A DNA stretch of 35,902 bases from Pseudomonadota bacterium (GTDB lineage Bacteria > Pseudomonadota > Gammaproteobacteria > Burkholderiales > Ferrovaceae), in the NCBI GenBank assembly GCA_021832305.1, contig JAKBLB010000002.1, positions 108,794-144,695 of the forward strand, written 5' to 3'. Position numbers and translations under genes: made by a program. A model generated the notes under the pieces. The model saw only the letters and a list, made by a program, of their open reading frames with translations. It was not told where the DNA came from and ran no database searches. Shown piece after piece: positions 23,265-33,566 of the stretch (position 1 is its first letter; each line of letters begins with the position of its first letter).

Positions 23265-24308
23265 TCAGTCTACCAATCCGCGTGCTTCCGCCACCTGGCC
23301 GCGGTAGGCGTCGTAGATGCGGCGCAGGGCATCCATCATGCCGACTTCAGGCGCCCAGTTCAATTCTTCACAGGTATTGGTGATCTTGGGGACGCGATTC
23401 TGGACATCCTGATACCCCTTGCCGTAATAGGTGTCGGCGGTAGTTTCCACCAGTTTGACCTGTTGTGCGGTGGTGCGGTATTCGGGATATTCCATCGCCA
23501 GATCCAGCATCATTTGCGCCAGTTCCCTGACCGAATAGTTGTTACCCGGATTGCCGACGTTGTAGATCTTTCCTGTCGCCACGCCCTGGGGATTTTCGAT
23601 GATTTTCATGAGCGCAGAGACGCCATCGTCGATGTAGGTGAAGGCCCGTTTCTGGGTTCCTCCATCCACCAACTGGATATTTTCTCCCCGGACGATATGT
23701 CCGAAGAACTGGGTGATGACCCGTGAACTGCCTTCCTTGGGTGTGTGGATACTGTCCAGTCCGGAACCGATCCAGTTGAAGGGACGGAACAGCGTGAAGT
23801 CCAATCCCTCCTGCATGCCATAGCCCCAGATCACCCGGTCCATCAACTGCTTGCTGCAGGAATAGATCCAGCGCTGTTTCTCGATGGGCCCCAGGATCAG
23901 TTCCGATTGACCGGGGTCGAATTCGCTATCCCGGCACATGCCATAGACTTCCGATGTCGAAGGGAAGAGGATTCGTTTGCCATGTTTGACACAACTGCGC
24001 ACGATGGGCAGATTGGCTTCGAAATCCAGTTCAAAAACCCGCAAGGGTTGCTGGACATAGGTGGCGGGGGTGGCAATGGCCACCAGGGGCAGTACCACGT
24101 CGCACTTCTTGATGTGGTACTCGATCCACTCCTTGTTGATGGTGATATCCCCTTCGAAGAAGTGAAAGCGCGGGTGATCCAGCAGATCCTTGACGCGTTC
24201 ACTCTGCATGTCCATCCCGTATACCGACCAATCGGTCGTGGACAGGATACGCTGGCTGAGGTGGTGACCGATGAAACCATTGACGCCAAGGATGAGGATT
24301 TTTTTCAT
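23265..24308 (-). CDS. UDP-glucuronate decarboxylase (UDP-4-keto-pentose synthase), ArnA C-terminal type
   Basis: NAD-dependent SDR enzyme that oxidises and decarboxylates UDP-glucuronate to UDP-4-keto-pentose, the substrate of ArnB. The 347 residues correspond to the C-terminal half of E. coli ArnA. Visible are the NAD motif GVNGFIGHHL, the catalytic triad region (PSTSEVYG and YSCSKQLMDR), FRPFNWIGSGLDS, the segment GGTQKRAFTYIDDGVSALMK and the ArnA-like YGKGYQDVQNRVPKI. In E. coli this domain is fused to the formyltransferase; here the two are separate genes in the order transferase, then decarboxylase. Related stand-alone enzymes can also release UDP-xylose. ATG 24308 (MKKILILG) is preferred to TTG 24326. 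A perfect TATAAT lies upstream. Confidence 0.93.
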   Translation of the reverse strand: MKKILILGVNGFIGHHLSQRILSTTDWSVYGMDMQSERVKDLLDHPRFHFFEGDITINKEWIEYHIKKCDVVLPLVAIATPATYVQQPLRVFELDFEANLPIVRSCVKHGKRILFPSTSEVYGMCRDSEFDPGQSELILGPIEKQRWIYSCSKQLMDRVIWGYGMQEGLDFTLFRPFNWIGSGLDSIHTPKEGSSRVITQFFGHIVRGENIQLVDGGTQKRAFTYIDDGVSALMKIIENPQGVATGKIYNVGNPGNNYSVRELAQMMLDLAMEYPEYRTTAQQVKLVETTADTYYGKGYQDVQNRVPKITNTCEELNWAPEVGMMDALRRIYDAYRGQVAEARGLVD

Positions 24309-24367
24309 GGGGGTTCCGTTGTTCAACTATAAAAATTTGCCGTCTAAATTTTGACTATTTTTAGAAT

Positions 24368-24383
24368 CCCGTCATTATACGGG
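24368..24383 (-). promoter_or_regulatory. possible internal promoter before the decarboxylase gene
   Basis: In the 110-base AT-rich gap, a perfect TATAAT (24374-24379, minus strand) is framed by a small inverted repeat CCCGT/ACGGG (24368-24372, 24379-24383). The -35 is weak (TTTATT at 17 bases). It could drive the decarboxylase and purEK separately from the upstream Ara4N genes. Confidence 0.35.
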
Positions 24384-24418
24384 AAGCCTTCATTCCAATA
24401 AACGGGGAGAAGCGTATT

Positions 24419-25348
24419 TTAGGGGCTTTTTGTTGCAGGCCAGGGGTCCGGTACGCAACCTTGAGGAAAAGTGCTCTTGAATTGGGCTGCGTCCAGATCC
24501 TGCTTCTGCCATTCTGCCTGCAACAGGTAGAGGGGTTGCCCATCTCCACCCTGGGTCTTTGCCAGGGCATCCGGGTGGGGATGAAGACTGGTCCTGAGAA
24601 TGCGCAGGGGCTGTCCGCCTACCAGCGTGAAGGCTCCGGGATATGGGGGGGCGACCCCCCGCACCAGATTATGGATGGTCTGGGCGGGTTGGCTCCAGTC
24701 GATTCTTCCATCTTCGGGGCGGCGTCCACCGCAGTAATTTCCCTGGGACAAATCCTGCCGATGATGGACGGCTTTCCCTGCCAGCAGAGCCGGAAGCACT
24801 TGAGAAAGAGCTCGTTCGCCCGCCTCGATGACGCGCAGGAAAACCTCATGAGCCGTGTCGTCCGGACCGATGGAGACTTTCTCCTGCGCGACGATATCTC
24901 CCTGGTCCGGTTTGAGAGTCATGACATGCAGGGTGGCACCGGTTTCCGTTTCGCCACAAATGACTGCCCAGTTGACCGGAACCCGTCCCCGGTACCGGGG
25001 CAGAAGCGAGCCGTGCAGGTTATAGGCACCGTGTTTGGGCAGGGCGAGCAAGTCGGCTCCCAGCATCTGGCGATAATAGAAGGAGAAAAAGAAATCCGCA
25101 CGAAGGGCGGCGATTCGCTCCACCAGGGCAGGATCATTGGGGCTTGGGGGGGTGAGGGCAGGAATGCCCTGGTGGGCTGCCCATTCGGCCACGCTGTCAA
25201 ACCAGCGATTTTCTGCCGGGTCATCCGGGTGGGTCACGATCAAGGCGATATCGACTCCAAAACGATGGAGCACCTCGAGGCAACGTACCCCCACCGAATG
25301 GTAGGCAAAGACCACGACCCGTATCGGGTTTTTGACTTTATCAGGCAT
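24419..25348 (-). CDS. UDP-Ara4N formyltransferase, ArnA N-terminal type
   Basis: Transfers a formyl group from N10-formyl-tetrahydrofolate to UDP-4-amino-4-deoxy-L-arabinose. The 309 residues match the N-terminal half of ArnA: RVVVFAYHSVGVRCLEVL at the start, FFFSFYYRQML, the catalytic block AYNLHGSLLPRYRGRVPVNW (N110, H112) and D148 in LKPDQGDIVAQ, then a methionyl-tRNA-formyltransferase-like C-terminal domain. ATG 25348 overlaps the end of arnC by eight bases, which fixes the start; the frame extends upstream inside arnC without meaning. In E. coli the formylation is transient and removed by ArnD after transfer to undecaprenyl phosphate, but no arnD is seen in this cluster. Confidence 0.92.
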   Translation of the reverse strand: MPDKVKNPIRVVVFAYHSVGVRCLEVLHRFGVDIALIVTHPDDPAENRWFDSVAEWAAHQGIPALTPPSPNDPALVERIAALRADFFFSFYYRQMLGADLLALPKHGAYNLHGSLLPRYRGRVPVNWAVICGETETGATLHVMTLKPDQGDIVAQEKVSIGPDDTAHEVFLRVIEAGERALSQVLPALLAGKAVHHRQDLSQGNYCGGRRPEDGRIDWSQPAQTIHNLVRGVAPPYPGAFTLVGGQPLRILRTSLHPHPDALAKTQGGDGQPLYLLQAEWQKQDLDAAQFKSTFPQGCVPDPWPATKSP

Positions 25349-26306
25349 CACCGGTTTCCTCGGGCGGCAGGGGGGCTTCCAGGATACCCTGGATGAGAAA
25401 GCGCGGACGATCACGAACTTGCTGGTAGATGCGTCCGATGTATTCTCCCAACAGACCAATACCGAACAGCAGGATGCCGATCAGGAAAAAAGTGATGGCA
25501 AACAGGGTGAAGACTCCCTCGGCTTCCGGTCCGAGGATGAGGCGGCGCAGCACCAGGAAAACGACGAATAAAGCGGACAATACCGACAGAGCCATACCCA
25601 GCAGGGAAAAGAACTGGAGAGGAAGGATGGAAAATCCGGTGATCAGATCGAAATTGAGGCGGATCAAACTGTACAAGGAGTACTTGGATTCACCCGCTGA
25701 ACGCTCTTCATGTCCCACCACGATTTCCGTGGGGTTGGACGAGAAACTGTAGGCCAGGGCAGGAATATAGGTGTTTACTTCACGACAGGAAACGATGGCC
25801 TGGATGATCCGGTGGTCATAGGCCCGCAACATGCAGCCCTGATCGGTCATGTGGATATGGGTGACTTTTTCGCGCAGGCGGTTCATCAGGCGCGAAGCCC
25901 AATGGCGCCAGGCACTGTCCTCGCGGGTGCGGCGGATGGTCCCGACATAATCATGACCCTGATTCATGGCAGCGAGAAGGTTGCCGATTTCTTCCGGAGG
26001 ATTTTGCAAGTCGGCATCCAGGGTGATCACCCGCTCTCCCCGACAATGCTCAAACCCTGCCATGATGGCCATGTGTTGGCCATAGTTGCCGTTGAAGAGG
26101 ATGACGCGGGTCACCTCGGGGCGCAATTGAAATTGCTCTCGTAACAGGGCGGCGGAGCGGTCGCGACTGCCATCATTGATGAAGAGTATTTCGTAAGGAA
26201 CCCGCAGGGCGTCGAGGGCCGGATAGAGGCGGTCGAAGAGCAGGTGCAATCCGGTTTCTTCGTTATAGACCGGGATGACGACGGAAAGGGCGGGTTTTTG
26301 ATTCAT
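25341..26306 (-). CDS. arnC: undecaprenyl-phosphate 4-deoxy-4-formamido-L-arabinose transferase
   Basis: Inner-membrane GT2 glycosyltransferase that moves formyl-Ara4N to undecaprenyl phosphate. The 321 residues start with the GT2 fold (LSVVIPVYNEETGLHLLFDR), the FINDGSRDRS acidic motif and the DxD-type TLDADLQNPPEE. These are followed by MTDQGCMLRAYDHRI, the loop VGHEERSAGESKYSLYSLIR, and two C-terminal membrane helices (about 230-255 and 265-290) ending in GLLGEYIGRIYQQVRDRPRF. This set is shared with other polyprenyl-phosphate GT2 enzymes; the ArnC assignment rests on the arn neighbours. ATG 26306 overlaps the arnB stop by four bases (ATGA). Confidence 0.92.
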   Translation of the reverse strand: MNQKPALSVVIPVYNEETGLHLLFDRLYPALDALRVPYEILFINDGSRDRSAALLREQFQLRPEVTRVILFNGNYGQHMAIMAGFEHCRGERVITLDADLQNPPEEIGNLLAAMNQGHDYVGTIRRTREDSAWRHWASRLMNRLREKVTHIHMTDQGCMLRAYDHRIIQAIVSCREVNTYIPALAYSFSSNPTEIVVGHEERSAGESKYSLYSLIRLNFDLITGFSILPLQFFSLLGMALSVLSALFVVFLVLRRLILGPEAEGVFTLFAITFFLIGILLFGIGLLGEYIGRIYQQVRDRPRFLIQGILEAPLPPEETGDA

Positions 26307-27442
26307 CGGGCCGCCTGTTTCAGGATTTTTTCCAAGGTTGCGCAGACGCGATCCACCTCCTCCAGAGTAAGCGTGGGATAGAGGGGCAGGGTCAGGGTTG
26401 TGCGGGCGATGCGCTCAGAATGGGGGAAATCTCCCGCCTGGTACCCCAGGGCAGAATAGCGGGTGGTCAGATGCAGGGCTTCATAGGAGATTCCGCTACC
26501 GATCCCTTCCTGATGCAGGGCGTCCATGATTTCCTTGCGGCTCCAGCGCAGGTGCTCGAGCGGCAGGAGGGGAGCAAAGAAATTCCAACTGTGTCCCTCG
26601 TCTCCACGGAAAGGCAGTTCACAGGGGGGATCGGTGTGCAGGCGTTCAAAATAGCGGGCGACCAGGGTATGACGGCGGGCGATGAATTCCTCGAGGCGGG
26701 CCAGTTGCATCAACCCCAGGCGAGCATTGACATCGGGCAGGTTGGATTTGCCGCCCGTGACCACGACATCGCGGGTGCCGTCGGGCAGGCGCACGATGCC
26801 GTGGAAGCGCAGACGCTCGGCGGTGCGCGCCTCTTCTTCGCTGGCAAAAACCAGTGCGCCTCCCTCGATGGTGGTGAGCGTTTTATTGGGATGAAAACTG
26901 AAACTCACCATGTCTCCAAAACTGCCGACGGGTTTTCCTTTCCAGCGGCTGCCAATGGCCAGGGCGGCATCTTCGATGACCCGTAGTCCATGTCGTTGGG
27001 CCAGGGCATAGAGGGGTTCCGGAGCCACCGGCCAACCGGCAAAATGGGTTGGCATGAGGGCGCGGGTGCGCGGGGTGAGCGCCGCTTCGGCGGCGTTCAG
27101 ATCCAGATTGCGGGTGATGGGATCCACATCCACAAAGACGGGGGTAGCACCGGTGCGGGCCACTGCATTGGCACAGGCAAAAAAGGTCTGGGCCGGGATG
27201 ATGACTTCGTCACCGGGGCCGATGCCCATCGTCAGAACGGCAACTTCGAGGGCCGCCGTGGCTGAAGAAAAGACCCGGACCGGACGCCCGCCGTGATACT
27301 CGGACAAGGCTTTTTCGAAGGCCAAAACCTGAGGTCCGGAGGTGATCCACAGGGAACGCAGGGTATCTCCCACGGCTTCCACCATGGATTCATCGATCGT
27401 GGGGCGGGAAAAGGGCAGATAGGGGAGGTTATGAGCGGACAA
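26303..27442 (-). CDS. arnB: UDP-4-amino-4-deoxy-L-arabinose aminotransferase
   Basis: PLP enzyme of the DegT/DnrJ/EryC1 family that aminates UDP-4-keto-arabinose using glutamate. The 379 residues include LPFSRPTIDESMVEAVGDTL at the start, SSATAALEVAVLTMGIGPGD, the loop IIPAQTFFACANAVARTGAT, VIEDAALAIGS, and SFHPNKTLTTIEGGAL with the PLP Lys187. The start is a TTG at 27442, nine bases after AGGAG, and overlaps the end of arnE by 14 bases. Close relatives act on other sugars, but the neighbours fix the pathway as Ara4N. Confidence 0.95.
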   Translation of the reverse strand: MSAHNLPYLPFSRPTIDESMVEAVGDTLRSLWITSGPQVLAFEKALSEYHGGRPVRVFSSATAALEVAVLTMGIGPGDEVIIPAQTFFACANAVARTGATPVFVDVDPITRNLDLNAAEAALTPRTRALMPTHFAGWPVAPEPLYALAQRHGLRVIEDAALAIGSRWKGKPVGSFGDMVSFSFHPNKTLTTIEGGALVFASEEEARTAERLRFHGIVRLPDGTRDVVVTGGKSNLPDVNARLGLMQLARLEEFIARRHTLVARYFERLHTDPPCELPFRGDEGHSWNFFAPLLPLEHLRWSRKEIMDALHQEGIGSGISYEALHLTTRYSALGYQAGDFPHSERIARTTLTLPLYPTLTLEEVDRVCATLEKILKQAAR

Positions 27443-27800
27443 TCAGATACACTCCTACGAGAATGACGGCAATGCCGGAAATCCTGCTACCCGTCAGGGT
27501 TTCCCCCAACAACGCCCAAGCTGCCAGAGCGTTGACCACATAGCCAATGGACAACAGGGGGTAAGCCTGGGAAACGGGGACGCGGGAAAGCGCCAGAATC
27601 CATACCACCACACTGACGGCATAGCAGAACAAGCCTGCCAGGATGGGCCATTGGGTACAAATTTTGAGCGCAATGGGCCAGAGGTTTTCCCAGGTGAATG
27701 CAAAATGCCCCAGATGGTTGGTGCCTGCCTTGAGCAGCAGTTGGGCTGCAGCATTGAGCAGCACGCCGGAAAGGATGAGGGAAAAACTGACCAGGCTCAT
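27429..27800 (-). CDS. arnE: ArnE/EmrE-like small membrane transporter (Ara4N-lipid flippase subunit)
   Basis: A 123-residue protein with four hydrophobic helices (about 3-22, 45-67, 72-92 and 100-121) of the EamA/SMR type, including LLNAAAQLLLKAG, SRVPVSQAYPLLSIGYVVNA and LGETLTGSRISGIAVILVGV. In E. coli ArnE and ArnF together flip undecaprenyl-phosphate-Ara4N across the inner membrane. Only one such gene is present, so it may act as a homodimer or have a partner elsewhere. ATG 27800 overlaps the arnT stop by four bases. Whether it is nearer ArnE or ArnF cannot be told reliably from sequence alone. Confidence 0.85.
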   Translation of the reverse strand: MSLVSFSLILSGVLLNAAAQLLLKAGTNHLGHFAFTWENLWPIALKICTQWPILAGLFCYAVSVVVWILALSRVPVSQAYPLLSIGYVVNALAAWALLGETLTGSRISGIAVILVGVYLIVRS

Positions 27801-29443
27801 GTTCGAGCCACTATAACACGGTGCGCATCCCGAAACAGAAGGCGCATGGGAAAACCCTGATTTTTCATGACGTCATACAAAGGTGGGGAGAGAATGGCCA
27901 AGGCCCCCGGATCCGCGGCCCAGAGCGGTTTGAACTTTTCCAGGGTGGGAATCGAGTGTTGAGGTTCCAGGCTCAGGCCAAAGGCCATTTCATCCTGATA
28001 AGCCACGGGAATGACGGTGCGTTGCAGATAAAAATCGAGCGTCTGGTCGTAGGTATTCACACTGTAGAGATGGCTGGCTGCGGCAAATCGGGGACCCAGT
28101 CGGTGGGCGAGGGTGGCCCCGGATTGAAAATCTGCCAGGGTATTACTTCCGCTGAGCAGTAGTTGGGTGACGAGCAGCGTACCGATGGCGACGATTTTCA
28201 AACTGCGGGTGGGCAGGGCGCGTTGACGGTGGGCCTGGTAGCCCAGAATCAGGGACACTGCGGCAGCAGTGGCAATCCAGGCAGAAAAGTTCTGGTAACC
28301 CCCGACCATGTCCGGGTCCATCCCCAATGACCAACCCAAACTTTCCGGGAGAGCGGGGAACGCCAGAAGTAACGCGGCGACCCCGAGAAAGGCGCCGCCC
28401 GCTGCCAGCAGAAGAGGAGGGCTGAGCGGAAAGGGCCCCGGCCATACGCTGAGTCGGCGGGCGCTGAGCAGTACCAAGGCCGGAAAGGCCGGAAGAATAT
28501 AGTCGGGTAACTTGGAGCCGGACAGACTGAAGAAGACGACGGTGAAAAGGGCGTAAATGGCGAGGAAGCGAGTGGGTGAGAAATGACGTCCATGGTTGTG
28601 AAGCAAGGCATTGCCTGTGGCGCGCAGAACCTCCAGGGTCCAGGGCCAGAGGCCGACCAGCAGGATGGGGAGAAAATACCAGACAGGTTCCACCCGTTGA
28701 TGGAGGGTGGTGGTGTAGCGGTCAAACTGCTCGTGTATGAAAAAAAACCACAGAAACTCGGGGTGGACGCGACTGGCCAGCCAGAACCACGGCAAAGTGA
28801 GCAATAAAAACAAGGGTAGACCAGGAAAGAGATAGAGTCGTTTCCAGGGACTCAGATCGCGGGTGAACAGGGTGTAGAGCACCAAAGTGGCCCCGGGGAG
28901 CGCCAGGGCCATGAGGCCCTTGCTCATGAATCCGGCGGCGGCAGCGCCCCAGGCCAGGGTCATCCAGAAGCGCGGAGAGGATTCCTGTTGCGCCAGCAGG
29001 AAACACCCCACCGCCAGGAACATCCAGACCGCAACTCCCATGTCGAGGGTGTTGATGTGCCCCAGCGCAGTGTAATAGAAGGTTCCGATCAGGAGTAGGG
29101 GCGCACGCCATCCTGCCTCCGTTCCGAAGAGACGCCGGGCAAAAAAAGCACTGGCCAGGATCCCTGAAAAACCGAGCAGGCCGGTCCAGAGACGGGCGGC
29201 CAGCGGGGTGGGGCCCAGCAGGTCGATGCTGAGTGCTGTAGCCCAGTATTGCAGGGGCGGTTTTTCATAGTAGGGGATGCCGTTCAGATGGGGGGTCACC
29301 CAATCTCCGGAAACGGCCATTTCCCTGCCGATTTCCGCATAGCGTCCTTCATCGGGCCGGGTGAGGGCGCGCGTCCCCAGTCCCAGACTCCAGATCATTG
29401 CCAACAGGATGATCCAGACCCCGCAGGTTTTGATCGAGGTCAA
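27797..29443 (-). CDS. arnT: lipid A Ara4N transferase (GT39 family)
   Basis: Integral membrane glycosyltransferase that moves Ara4N from undecaprenyl phosphate to lipid A phosphates on the periplasmic side, giving resistance to cationic peptides. The 548 residues contain about a dozen hydrophobic segments. The first periplasmic loop has the catalytic-type acidic motif TRPDEGRYAEIGREMAVSGD and then NGIPYYEKPPLQYW, as in ArnT; the C-terminal soluble part is short. The start is TTG 29443, nine bases after the trxB stop and without a clear SD, so translational coupling to trxB is likely. A GT39 enzyme with another acceptor cannot be excluded, but the arn genes directly downstream support the call. 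Confidence 0.9.
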   Translation of the reverse strand: MTSIKTCGVWIILLAMIWSLGLGTRALTRPDEGRYAEIGREMAVSGDWVTPHLNGIPYYEKPPLQYWATALSIDLLGPTPLAARLWTGLLGFSGILASAFFARRLFGTEAGWRAPLLLIGTFYYTALGHINTLDMGVAVWMFLAVGCFLLAQQESSPRFWMTLAWGAAAAGFMSKGLMALALPGATLVLYTLFTRDLSPWKRLYLFPGLPLFLLLTLPWFWLASRVHPEFLWFFFIHEQFDRYTTTLHQRVEPVWYFLPILLVGLWPWTLEVLRATGNALLHNHGRHFSPTRFLAIYALFTVVFFSLSGSKLPDYILPAFPALVLLSARRLSVWPGPFPLSPPLLLAAGGAFLGVAALLLAFPALPESLGWSLGMDPDMVGGYQNFSAWIATAAAVSLILGYQAHRQRALPTRSLKIVAIGTLLVTQLLLSGSNTLADFQSGATLAHRLGPRFAAASHLYSVNTYDQTLDFYLQRTVIPVAYQDEMAFGLSLEPQHSIPTLEKFKPLWAADPGALAILSPPLYDVMKNQGFPMRLLFRDAHRVIVART

Positions 29444-29452
29444 GGGCGTGAC

Positions 29453-30472
<1,020 letters not shown>

Positions 30473-30496
30473 TTATCGTTCCATGGTCAGAAAGGC

Positions 30497-30502
30497 TATA
30501 AT
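30497..30502 (+). promoter_or_regulatory. -10 box of ftsK, six bases before the ATG
   Basis: A perfect TATAAT ends six bases before ATG 30509, so transcription should start at or within a base or two of the start codon. The -35 is weak (TTATCG at 18 bases). No SD is found at normal spacing; the nearest is AAAGG, 13 bases upstream. Confidence 0.5.
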
Positions 30503-30508
30503 CGGCCC

Positions 30509-32851
30509 ATGAGTGATTCTCCCCTTGCCCTGAAATTGACCCGTCTGTTGTACGAGGCATTTCTGTTGCTGCTGGTGTTACTGGCACTTTATCTTGCGCT
30601 GTCCCTGGTGACTTATCATCGGACCGACCCGGGATGGTCCCTGGGGTCGGCGGTCAATCGTCCCGACTGGGCGGCCTCCGCTTCCCATGTGGCCAATGCG
30701 GGGGGGCGGGTGGGGGCCTGGTTGGCGGATTTTTTACTCTATCTGTTCGGGTTTTCGGCAGGTTGGTTCGTGGTCGTTGTGGGTTGGGCGGCCTGGCGTG
30801 GCTATCGTTACCTGAAACTTGAACCGGGTTCCACCGGGGCGAAAAAAACCATGTCGCCAGTGCCTCAGCACTGGTTTGTTCTGATGGGCTTGGGGTTCCT
30901 GCTGATGGTGGTTTCCAGCGCGGGGCTGGAAGCCATGCGCCTGGCCGGACTGCATTTCGAACTGCCTCTTCAGTCCATGGGAGAAGGGACCTGTAGTGGG
31001 GGGGGCGGTGTGCTGGGATGCGAACTGGCCAGTTGGGCAATCCAGGGGGTCGGACTGAGTGGGGCGGTCATGTTTCTGCTGTTGGCATGGGCCCTGGGTT
31101 TTTCACTCATGACGGGGATTTCCTGGTTACGTTTGGCGGAATCCTTGGGAGAAACCTGTGAAACGTTCTTTCGCCGACTCAATTCGAAGCGCAGTGCCGC
31201 CATCGACCGACGCGTGGGACGCCGGGCAGGTGAGCAACGTCAGACTCTGGTGCAGGAAGCGCGTAAATTGCAGGAAGATCATGAGCCCTTGCAGGTATTG
31301 CCGGTCATCACTCAGATCGAGCCTTCCATGCAGGCGGTACGGGAACGTCAGGTGCTCCTGTTCAATGATCTTCCGAATTCTGTCTTGCCCCCCCTGAGTT
31401 TGCTGGACGAGGCCAATGCTGTGCGGGAATCGGTGAGCCAGGAATTGCTGGAATTCACATCGCGCCAGATCGAACGAAAATTGGCGGATTTCAATGTCAG
31501 TGTAAAGGTATTGGCGGCCTTGCCCGGCCCTGTCATCACGCGCTACGAAATTGAACCGGCAGTGGGCGTCAAGGGAAGTCAGATCATCAATCTGGTGAAG
31601 GATTTGGCTCGTGCCCTGACCGTTGGAAATATCCGGGTCGTGGAATCCATTCCGGGAAAGAACTGCATGGGTCTGGAAATACCCAACGCGCGGCGCGAAA
31701 CCGTACGACTCTCTGAAATTCTGGGGGCGGCGGTCTACGGGGATATGGCTTCGCCCCTCACCTTGGCGTTGGGTAAGGACATTGCAGGCAATCCGGTGGT
31801 GGTGGATCTGGCCAAGATGCCTCATCTATTGGTGGCGGGTACGACGGGGTCCGGAAAGTCCGTGGCCATCAATGCCATGATCCTGAGTTTGCTGTACAAA
31901 GCGACCCCGCAGCAGGTTCGTCTGGTTCTGGTGGATCCCAAGATGCTGGAACTGTCGGTTTATGACGAGATTCCGCATCTTCTGGCCCCCGTGGTGGTGG
32001 ACATGAAGGAAGCTGCCCACGCGCTGAACTGGTGTGTGGCGGAGATGGATCGTCGCTACAAACTCATGTCCCAATTGGGGGTGCGAAACCTTTCCACTGC
32101 CAACCAGAAAATCAATGAGGCGTTCCTCAAGGGACAGCCTCTCATGAATCCCCTGTCTTTGACTCCGGATGCCCCGGAGCCTCTGGAGCCGATGCCTTTC
32201 ATCGTGGTGGTGATCGATGAACTGGCGGACCTGATGATGGTGGTGGGCAAAAAGGTGGAGGAATTGATTGCGCGAATCGCCCAGAAGGCACGGGCTGCCG
32301 GGATTCATCTGATTCTGGCGACCCAGCGTCCTTCGGTGGATGTGATCACGGGACTGATCAAAGCCAATATTCCCACTCGAATCTCTTTTCAGGTCTCCAG
32401 TCGCGTCGACTCACGCACCATCCTCGATCAGATGGGTGCAGAAGCGTTGCTGGGTCAGGGAGACATGCTCTATATGCCTACAGGAGCCGGCTATCCGCAC
32501 CGTTTGCATGGGGCTTTTGTGAGCGATGACGAAGTACACCAGGTCGTGCATTATCTGAAGGCACAGGGCAAGCCGGCGTATGTGGAAGGGATGCTGCAGG
32601 GGATCGAGGAAGGCATGGATCCGGAAACGGCTCCAGGACAGTCCACTGGAGAACAGGATCCTCTGTATGATCAGGCCGTGGCGTTGGTGCTGGAAACGCG
32701 GCGGGCCTCGATTTCTCAGGTGCAGCGCCATTTGCGGATTGGTTACAACCGCGCAGCGCGCTTGATCGAGGATATGGAAAAAGCGGGTTTGGTGTCCAGT
32801 ATGGCCACCAACGGCAGTCGGGATGTCTTGGTGGGAGGAGGGCGGGAATGA
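30509..32851 (+). CDS. ftsK: DNA translocase FtsK
   Basis: Septum-anchored motor that pumps chromosome dimer termini and activates XerCD recombination. The 780 residues begin with four membrane helices (about 15-38, 70-95, 125-145 and 180-205). A short linker precedes the motor domain, with Walker [15 protein letters not shown] (about 444-457), [16 protein letters not shown] as Walker B, and [20 protein letters not shown]. The C-terminal gamma winged helix ([33 protein letters not shown]) should read KOPS sites. The length is at the short, SpoIIIE-like end because the Pro/Gln linker is missing. It overlaps lolA by four bases. The -10 box just before the ATG suggests a leaderless message. Confidence 0.97.
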   Translation: MSDSPLALKLTRLLYEAFLLLLVLLALYLALSLVTYHRTDPGWSLGSAVNRPDWAASASHVANAGGRVGAWLADFLLYLFGFSAGWFVVVVGWAAWRGYRYLKLEPGSTGAKKTMSPVPQHWFVLMGLGFLLMVVSSAGLEAMRLAGLHFELPLQSMGEGTCSGGGGVLGCELASWAIQGVGLSGAVMFLLLAWALGFSLMTGISWLRLAESLGETCETFFRRLNSKRSAAIDRRVGRRAGEQRQTLVQEARKLQEDHEPLQVLPVITQIEPSMQAVRERQVLLFNDLPNSVLPPLSLLDEANAVRESVSQELLEFTSRQIERKLADFNVSVKVLAALPGPVITRYEIEPAVGVKGSQIINLVKDLARALTVGNIRVVESIPGKNCMGLEIPNARRETVRLSEILGAAVYGDMASPLTLALGKDIAGNPVVVDLAKMPHLLVAGTTGSGKSVAINAMILSLLYKATPQQVRLVLVDPKMLELSVYDEIPHLLAPVVVDMKEAAHALNWCVAEMDRRYKLMSQLGVRNLSTANQKINEAFLKGQPLMNPLSLTPDAPEPLEPMPFIVVVIDELADLMMVVGKKVEELIARIAQKARAAGIHLILATQRPSVDVITGLIKANIPTRISFQVSSRVDSRTILDQMGAEALLGQGDMLYMPTGAGYPHRLHGAFVSDDEVHQVVHYLKAQGKPAYVEGMLQGIEEGMDPETAPGQSTGEQDPLYDQAVALVLETRRASISQVQRHLRIGYNRAARLIEDMEKAGLVSSMATNGSRDVLVGGGRE

Positions 32852-33468
32852 AGCGATGGAAACCCTGGGTCGGCGTGATGCTGTGGATGGGAAGTGTGGG
32901 GTGGGCCAGCGCATCCGGTCTCGATCGTCTGCATGCTTTTCTGCGTGACACGCGCCGGGGAGAGGCCCAGTTCGAGCAGCGCACCCTCAAAGGAAAGGGG
33001 GATACGGAGGGGGCCGTCAGTCGAGGTGTCTTCCTGTTTTCCCGACCGGGAAAATTTCGTTGGGAGTATCGCAGTCCTTATCCACAGACCTTGGTGGCGG
33101 ATGGTCAAACACTCTGGATTTGGGACCCGGATTTGCAGCAGGTGACCCGAAAAAAAATGAGTCAGAGTTTGGGCAGTACCCCGGCTGCTCTGTTGGCAGG
33201 GGATGATGCCTTGGAAAAAGGGTATGCAGTCACGGAGGGCGGGGAGAGCGAGGGACTGGAGTGGGTGATGGCCAAACCCAAAAGTGCGGAATCAGGATTT
33301 GAATGGGTAAAGATGGGGTTCACGGATCGAGCGTTGGCGCGAATGGAATTGCAGGACAGTTTCGGACACACGCTCAGCATCGTGTTTACTCAATTCGAGA
33401 GAGATCCAAAATTTACGCCGGATACTTTCCGTTTCACTCCCCCTCCGGGTGCCGACGTCATTCAATAA
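32848..33468 (+). CDS. lolA: outer-membrane lipoprotein carrier protein
   Basis: Periplasmic chaperone that carries lipoproteins from LolCDE to LolB. The 206 residues begin with a signal peptide (about 1-23) and [20 protein letters not shown]. Then come [20 protein letters not shown] with the conserved Arg region, [20 protein letters not shown], and the closing helix and strand pattern of the half-barrel ([29 protein letters not shown]). The ATG overlaps the ftsK stop by four bases, an arrangement common in proteobacteria. Transcription converges on the tRNA-Arg gene three bases beyond its stop. Confidence 0.95.
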   Translation: MKRWKPWVGVMLWMGSVGWASASGLDRLHAFLRDTRRGEAQFEQRTLKGKGDTEGAVSRGVFLFSRPGKFRWEYRSPYPQTLVADGQTLWIWDPDLQQVTRKKMSQSLGSTPAALLAGDDALEKGYAVTEGGESEGLEWVMAKPKSAESGFEWVKMGFTDRALARMELQDSFGHTLSIVFTQFERDPKFTPDTFRFTPPPGADVIQ

Positions 33469-33471
33469 GGG

Positions 33472-33548
33472 TGGCGTGCCCGACAGGGATCGAACCTGTA
33501 ACCCCCAGCTTAGAAGGCTGGTGCTCTATCCGATTGAGCTACGGGCAC
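33472..33548 (-). tRNA. tRNA-Arg(UCU)
   Basis: Complete 77-nt cloverleaf on the minus strand: acceptor GTGCCCG/CGGGCAC (33542-33548 with 33476-33482), discriminator G, encoded CCA (33472-33474). The anticodon loop is CTTCTAA, giving UCU. It lies 18 bases downstream of tRNA-Pro, in the same direction, and is likely cotranscribed. Unlike the CCU tRNA at 2749 it has no intron. Confidence 0.95.
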
Positions 33549-33566
33549 TCACTCGGGCCGATTCTA

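Noticed and set aside
31127-31825. 232-codon open frame on the minus strand opposite ftsK
   Set aside because: It is antisense to the FtsK motor domain and has low-complexity, motif-free translation.
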